Assembly (NCBI RefSeq): GCF_000416985.1
Contig: NZ_ATDL01000022.1
Span: forward strand, 1 to 64,000
DNA from: Sphingobacterium paucimobilis HER1398
GTDB lineage: Bacteria > Bacteroidota > Bacteroidia > Sphingobacteriales > Sphingobacteriaceae
DNA: 64,000 nt
Direction: 5' to 3'
Shown: positions 61,382 to 64,000 of the stretch, piece by piece
Layout: each line of letters opens with the position of its first letter
Position numbering within the stretch: the first letter of the stretch is position 1
Translations under genes and position numbers: made by a program
Notes under the pieces: generated by a model
What the model saw: the letters and a program-made list of their open reading frames with translations, nothing else
Databases searched by the model: none
Told to the model about the DNA's origin: nothing

Positions 61382-62431
61382 TTAATTTAGATCTTTCACC
61401 AGATATATCAAGGTAGGAAAGTGATCTGAATAGCCATTTAGAAAAACATTTCCCGAGAATGTACGCAAGGGATATCCTTTATATCTTCCCTCTTGCGTAA
61501 TTAAATACTCTGGGTTATAGATTTCTGATTTCCAATAACGGAGAGTGGAGCGATCCTCTCCCAATAAGGAAGCTGATACTATTATTTGATCAAAAAGATT
61601 CCATTTGCCCTGATAGCCCAGCGAGCCCACTCCCCTATCATAATGTTTCCACATCGTATTAAACAATCCTCCTTCTGCTACTTCTTCTGGATTCTTTTTA
61701 GCCCCCAGTACCTCCCGTACGCTTCTATCCACAGGGTCGTCATTAAGATCTCCCATGATTACAATCTTTGTCTCTGGATTCTGCTTGTATAGTGAATCGG
61801 TAACATGACGTACCATGCTGGCGGCGTGCTCGCGCAGTGCGGACGACTTTCCCCCATAGCGCGAAGGCCAATGATTGACCAAGACATGCATTTCCTCCCC
61901 TGCCAGTTTGCCGCTCACCAACAAGATGTCGCGGGTCGTATAATCCGGTAGATCTTCTTTATGGTACGCAAATACCTTCGACCCCTGTACCTCAAAAAGA
62001 CGAGGGTTATACAAAAGTCCTACATCTACGCCTCTGCGGTCTGGCGAGTCATAATGCACTATTTCATAGCCAGAAGATGCCAGTGCCGGTTGGCGGACGA
62101 GGTCCTCCAGAACCCTGCGGTTTTCAATCTCGCATACGCCGATAAAAGCTGGCCCGCTACTACTGTATTTGCGTCCGATACGCGACAGGACCTTGGCCAT
62201 GTTAGCTTGTTTCTTACGGTATTTTTCGGGTGTCCAATGATTAGCACCATGAGGTGTAAACTCCGTGTCCATTATAGCTGAATCCAGTTCCGTGTCAAAC
62301 AGGTTTTCCAAATTATAGAACGCGGCCGTATATACCTGATACTTTTTCTGCTGGGCACAAAGGCTAAGGCTCCCTGCCAATAGCAGCAGGGAAGCCATAA
62401 TATATCTTATATTATTAGTCAATATTCTCAT
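61382..62431 (-). CDS. endonuclease/exonuclease/phosphatase family protein (exported)
   Basis: 349 aa. A signal peptide (IMASLLLLAGSLSLCAQQ) is followed by an EEP core: FYNLENLFDTELD, GVCEIENRRVLEDLV, VLVNHWPSRYGG, VIMGDLNDDPVDRSV and YSDHFPTLIYL. All catalytic residues are present. The type is common in Bacteroidota loci with TonB receptors and probably takes part in nucleic-acid or phosphoester scavenging. It follows the DUF5689 gene by 9 bp. Confidence 0.88.
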   Translation of the reverse strand: MRILTNNIRYIMASLLLLAGSLSLCAQQKKYQVYTAAFYNLENLFDTELDSAIMDTEFTPHGANHWTPEKYRKKQANMAKVLSRIGRKYSSSGPAFIGVCEIENRRVLEDLVRQPALASSGYEIVHYDSPDRRGVDVGLLYNPRLFEVQGSKVFAYHKEDLPDYTTRDILLVSGKLAGEEMHVLVNHWPSRYGGKSSALREHAASMVRHVTDSLYKQNPETKIVIMGDLNDDPVDRSVREVLGAKKNPEEVAEGGLFNTMWKHYDRGVGSLGYQGKWNLFDQIIVSASLLGEDRSTLRYWKSEIYNPEYLITQEGRYKGYPLRTFSGNVFLNGYSDHFPTLIYLVKDLN

Positions 62432-62440
62432 ATCTATGTG

Positions 62441-63799
62441 TTACTTAGCCGGACCCACGATGATTGGATCACCCGAACCACCTGTCGATGCTCCTCCGAT
62501 CAATTCGATATTATCCAAACGGAATCCTACCTTATTGGCTTCTGCACCGGATACAAATTCGAGTATCAGTTGTTCACTCTTCGCAATGTTTGGAATAGAT
62601 ACGGTATAGAACTTACCATTATCCCCATTGGCATTCGATAAAGCCTTATCAGGTACATTAACAAATGCCCCATTCACTTTAACCTTAATGTTATTCATAT
62701 TAGCTGTAGTTCCTGGGTCAAATAGATTAGCGGCCAGTTGGAATTTCAGGGTAATATCGCCCTTGTTCAAGCTGTTTATACCAGTGATCTTCACCGTGGC
62801 ATCTTTCGTAGCCGGAAGCCATATATACGCATTGTTGTCTCCAGTCACAGTCCGTATGTCAACCAATCCTGATGCATCACTGTACTGAATAGGAGCCTTC
62901 ATATCGAAACCCGTAAAATCTGCCAACTTTGGCCTATTGCCCGACAGGTATGGGCCAATACCGAACGTTTCCTTAAAAAAACTTCCCTCCTGTGGTTTCT
63001 CTGGTTCTGGAGCCTTGCCGTCGAAATCTTTAACATCGGCTTTAGTGCGTAACAACAATTGCCATCCCCCATTAAAGCGTCCCAGTATACCGATCAATGT
63101 TCCCTTTCCTTGTGGTAAGATGTCTTTGGCAAAGTCCGAATAGTTGCTGGTGCGCACATCCAATACATTGCCCGATGCATTCTTGATCTGTTCATTGGTC
63201 GTCGCATCGCCGGTTGTAAAAGGCTTCTTACCTCCATTTGTAAAGGTAACATCACGTATTTCCACAAGCTGATGCACCATGTCGTCGGTCAAAGCATTCA
63301 ACTGAACAAGTCTAGGTTGCGCTTTAGCGGCATTGGGCCAAGAGTTTGTAAAAGTTTTTGACTTGAATATTTCCCAGGCAATACGGTTGGCATTTGTTTT
63401 ATTCATGCCGATCTGTAATTCTCCCCCATACTTGACGATATATAGGTCTTTCAGATGGAGGTAGACCTCCTGTCCCACTTGGTAGCTGGCATACATCGCA
63501 TTCTGGTCGACACCGATATTGATTGCTGCCGAACCGTCCTGTAGATAGAGCTGCTTGTAGATGTTGCCCGATTCGTCATTTCCAGTTATGATCCCTTTGA
63601 TGATGAGGTCTTCTTCGATCAGCTGCGGATCGGTTATTTTTTCAAAGCGTTTTTTTAGTTGTTGGATGGTGATATTGTCGAGTGCCCCTTCATACTTGGG
63701 TTCATTCAATGGAGGAGCGGCGTATTCTCGTTCGCAAGAGGTATTGAGCGCAACAAATAACAGCGCAAAGAGTAAATATTTTATCGTATTCATATTCAT
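62441..63799 (-). CDS. DUF5689 surface lipoprotein
   Basis: 452 aa. A lipobox (LNTSCERE) is followed by the DUF5689 domain (LIIKGIITGNDESGNIYKQL, YLQDGSAAINIGVDQN), then a second domain and a C-terminal beta sandwich (ITLKFQLAANLFDPGTTANM). It lies between a TonB receptor and an EEP hydrolase, so it is probably part of a substrate-binding complex. Confidence 0.82.
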   Translation of the reverse strand: MNMNTIKYLLFALLFVALNTSCEREYAAPPLNEPKYEGALDNITIQQLKKRFEKITDPQLIEEDLIIKGIITGNDESGNIYKQLYLQDGSAAINIGVDQNAMYASYQVGQEVYLHLKDLYIVKYGGELQIGMNKTNANRIAWEIFKSKTFTNSWPNAAKAQPRLVQLNALTDDMVHQLVEIRDVTFTNGGKKPFTTGDATTNEQIKNASGNVLDVRTSNYSDFAKDILPQGKGTLIGILGRFNGGWQLLLRTKADVKDFDGKAPEPEKPQEGSFFKETFGIGPYLSGNRPKLADFTGFDMKAPIQYSDASGLVDIRTVTGDNNAYIWLPATKDATVKITGINSLNKGDITLKFQLAANLFDPGTTANMNNIKVKVNGAFVNVPDKALSNANGDNGKFYTVSIPNIAKSEQLILEFVSGAEANKVGFRLDNIELIGGASTGGSGDPIIVGPAK

Positions 63800-63805
63800 C
63801 GTATG

Positions 63806-64000
63806 TTAGAATCTATAACTAGCATTCAAAAAGACATTCAGTCCCTGCATATAGAAATAGCGGGACGCAAAACGGTTAGGGTAAGTCGTATCCAAGCGTC
63901 CCTGTTCGTAGCCACCGGTACGGATATTCTTATTGTTCAGCAGATTGATAACGGAGAAATTGAAGTTAACCGCCCTTCTGTTTGCCAGATAGAACATCTT
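63806..64000 (-). CDS. TonB-dependent receptor, C-terminus only (runs off window)
   Basis: The last about 64 residues include FNFSVINLLNNKNIRTGGYE, then QGLNVFLNASYRF, a typical TonB barrel end with terminal aromatic residue. The start lies beyond the window. The stop is 6 bp from the DUF5689 start, so the operon is receptor, DUF5689, EEP. Confidence 0.8.
   Translation of the reverse strand, partial: KMFYLANRRAVNFNFSVINLLNNKNIRTGGYEQGRLDTTYPNRFASRYFYMQGLNVFLNASYRF

Noticed and set aside
1..64000. tRNA, rRNA, CRISPR arrays, replication origin, integrase with att sites
   Set aside because: None was recognised on either strand by reading; no regularly spaced repeats beyond the IS21 iterons were seen.

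Overview
The window is a piece of a Bacteroidota chromosome, most likely Sphingobacteriaceae (Sphingobacterium or Pedobacter type). The evidence is three SusC/SusD-type TonB receptor loci, two of them with ECF sigma/FecR pairs, DUF5689 lipoproteins, an IS21 relic, and a sigma promoter of the Bacteroidota TTTG/TAnnTTTG type. No rRNA, tRNA, CRISPR array or integrase was recognised. All assignments come from reading motifs by eye; no database search was possible.

0-7.2 kb: an IS21 relic truncates a DUF4325 (STAS-like) gene. A minus-strand operon follows: a two-TM/coiled-coil protein, a KAP-type P-loop NTPase, and two different reverse transcriptases, both with YVDD and overlapping by 4 bp. The RT pair resembles the antiphage DRT3 system (Drt3a/UG3 plus Drt3b/UG8). 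Downstream of the second RT lies about 180 nt on the same strand that can fold into two hairpins, shows a CACACACA run and ends in an intrinsic terminator. This is the expected layout of a DRT3 template ncRNA. The NTPase and membrane protein are unexpected partners and make this the most interesting locus.

7.3-17 kb: an accessory/defence-like island of small secreted or unknown genes, an AlbA_2 (Schlafen-type) protein, a PD-(D/E)XK nuclease-like protein convergent with a tandem HEPN-like protein (two RX4H motifs), a HicA-HicB toxin-antitoxin pair, and chimeric gene fragments.

17-25.8 kb: a sigma-FecR-SusC-SusD-TlpA-type thioredoxin locus and a Cys-tailed lipoprotein. 25.9-27.4 kb: copy A of a 1.4-kb repeat carrying a broken Rpn/PDDEXK gene.

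27.4-41 kb: a catabolic cluster, probably for a phosphorylated polyol or phosphoester. It has two calcineurin-like phosphoesterases, an EEP hydrolase, a histidine phosphatase, two FGGY kinases, a 2-hydroxyacid dehydrogenase, an FAD oxidoreductase, an MFS importer, a deleted second MFS gene and a DeoR regulator. Convergent to it is a SusC-SusD-DUF5689 operon (39.9-46 kb).

46-49.1 kb: a mosaic of IS21 relic, a 548-bp duplication of the 10.4-10.9 kb region, a gene-tail cassette and copy B of the Rpn repeat. 49.2-57.4 kb: a second FecR-SusC-SusD-TlpA operon with a divergent ECF sigma gene. 57.5-61.3 kb: an odd 593-aa protein among gene remnants (HATPase_c_4, Rpn tail, hicB) and small genes. 61.4-64 kb: an EEP-family nuclease/phosphatase, a DUF5689 lipoprotein and the C-terminus of a TonB receptor that runs off the window.
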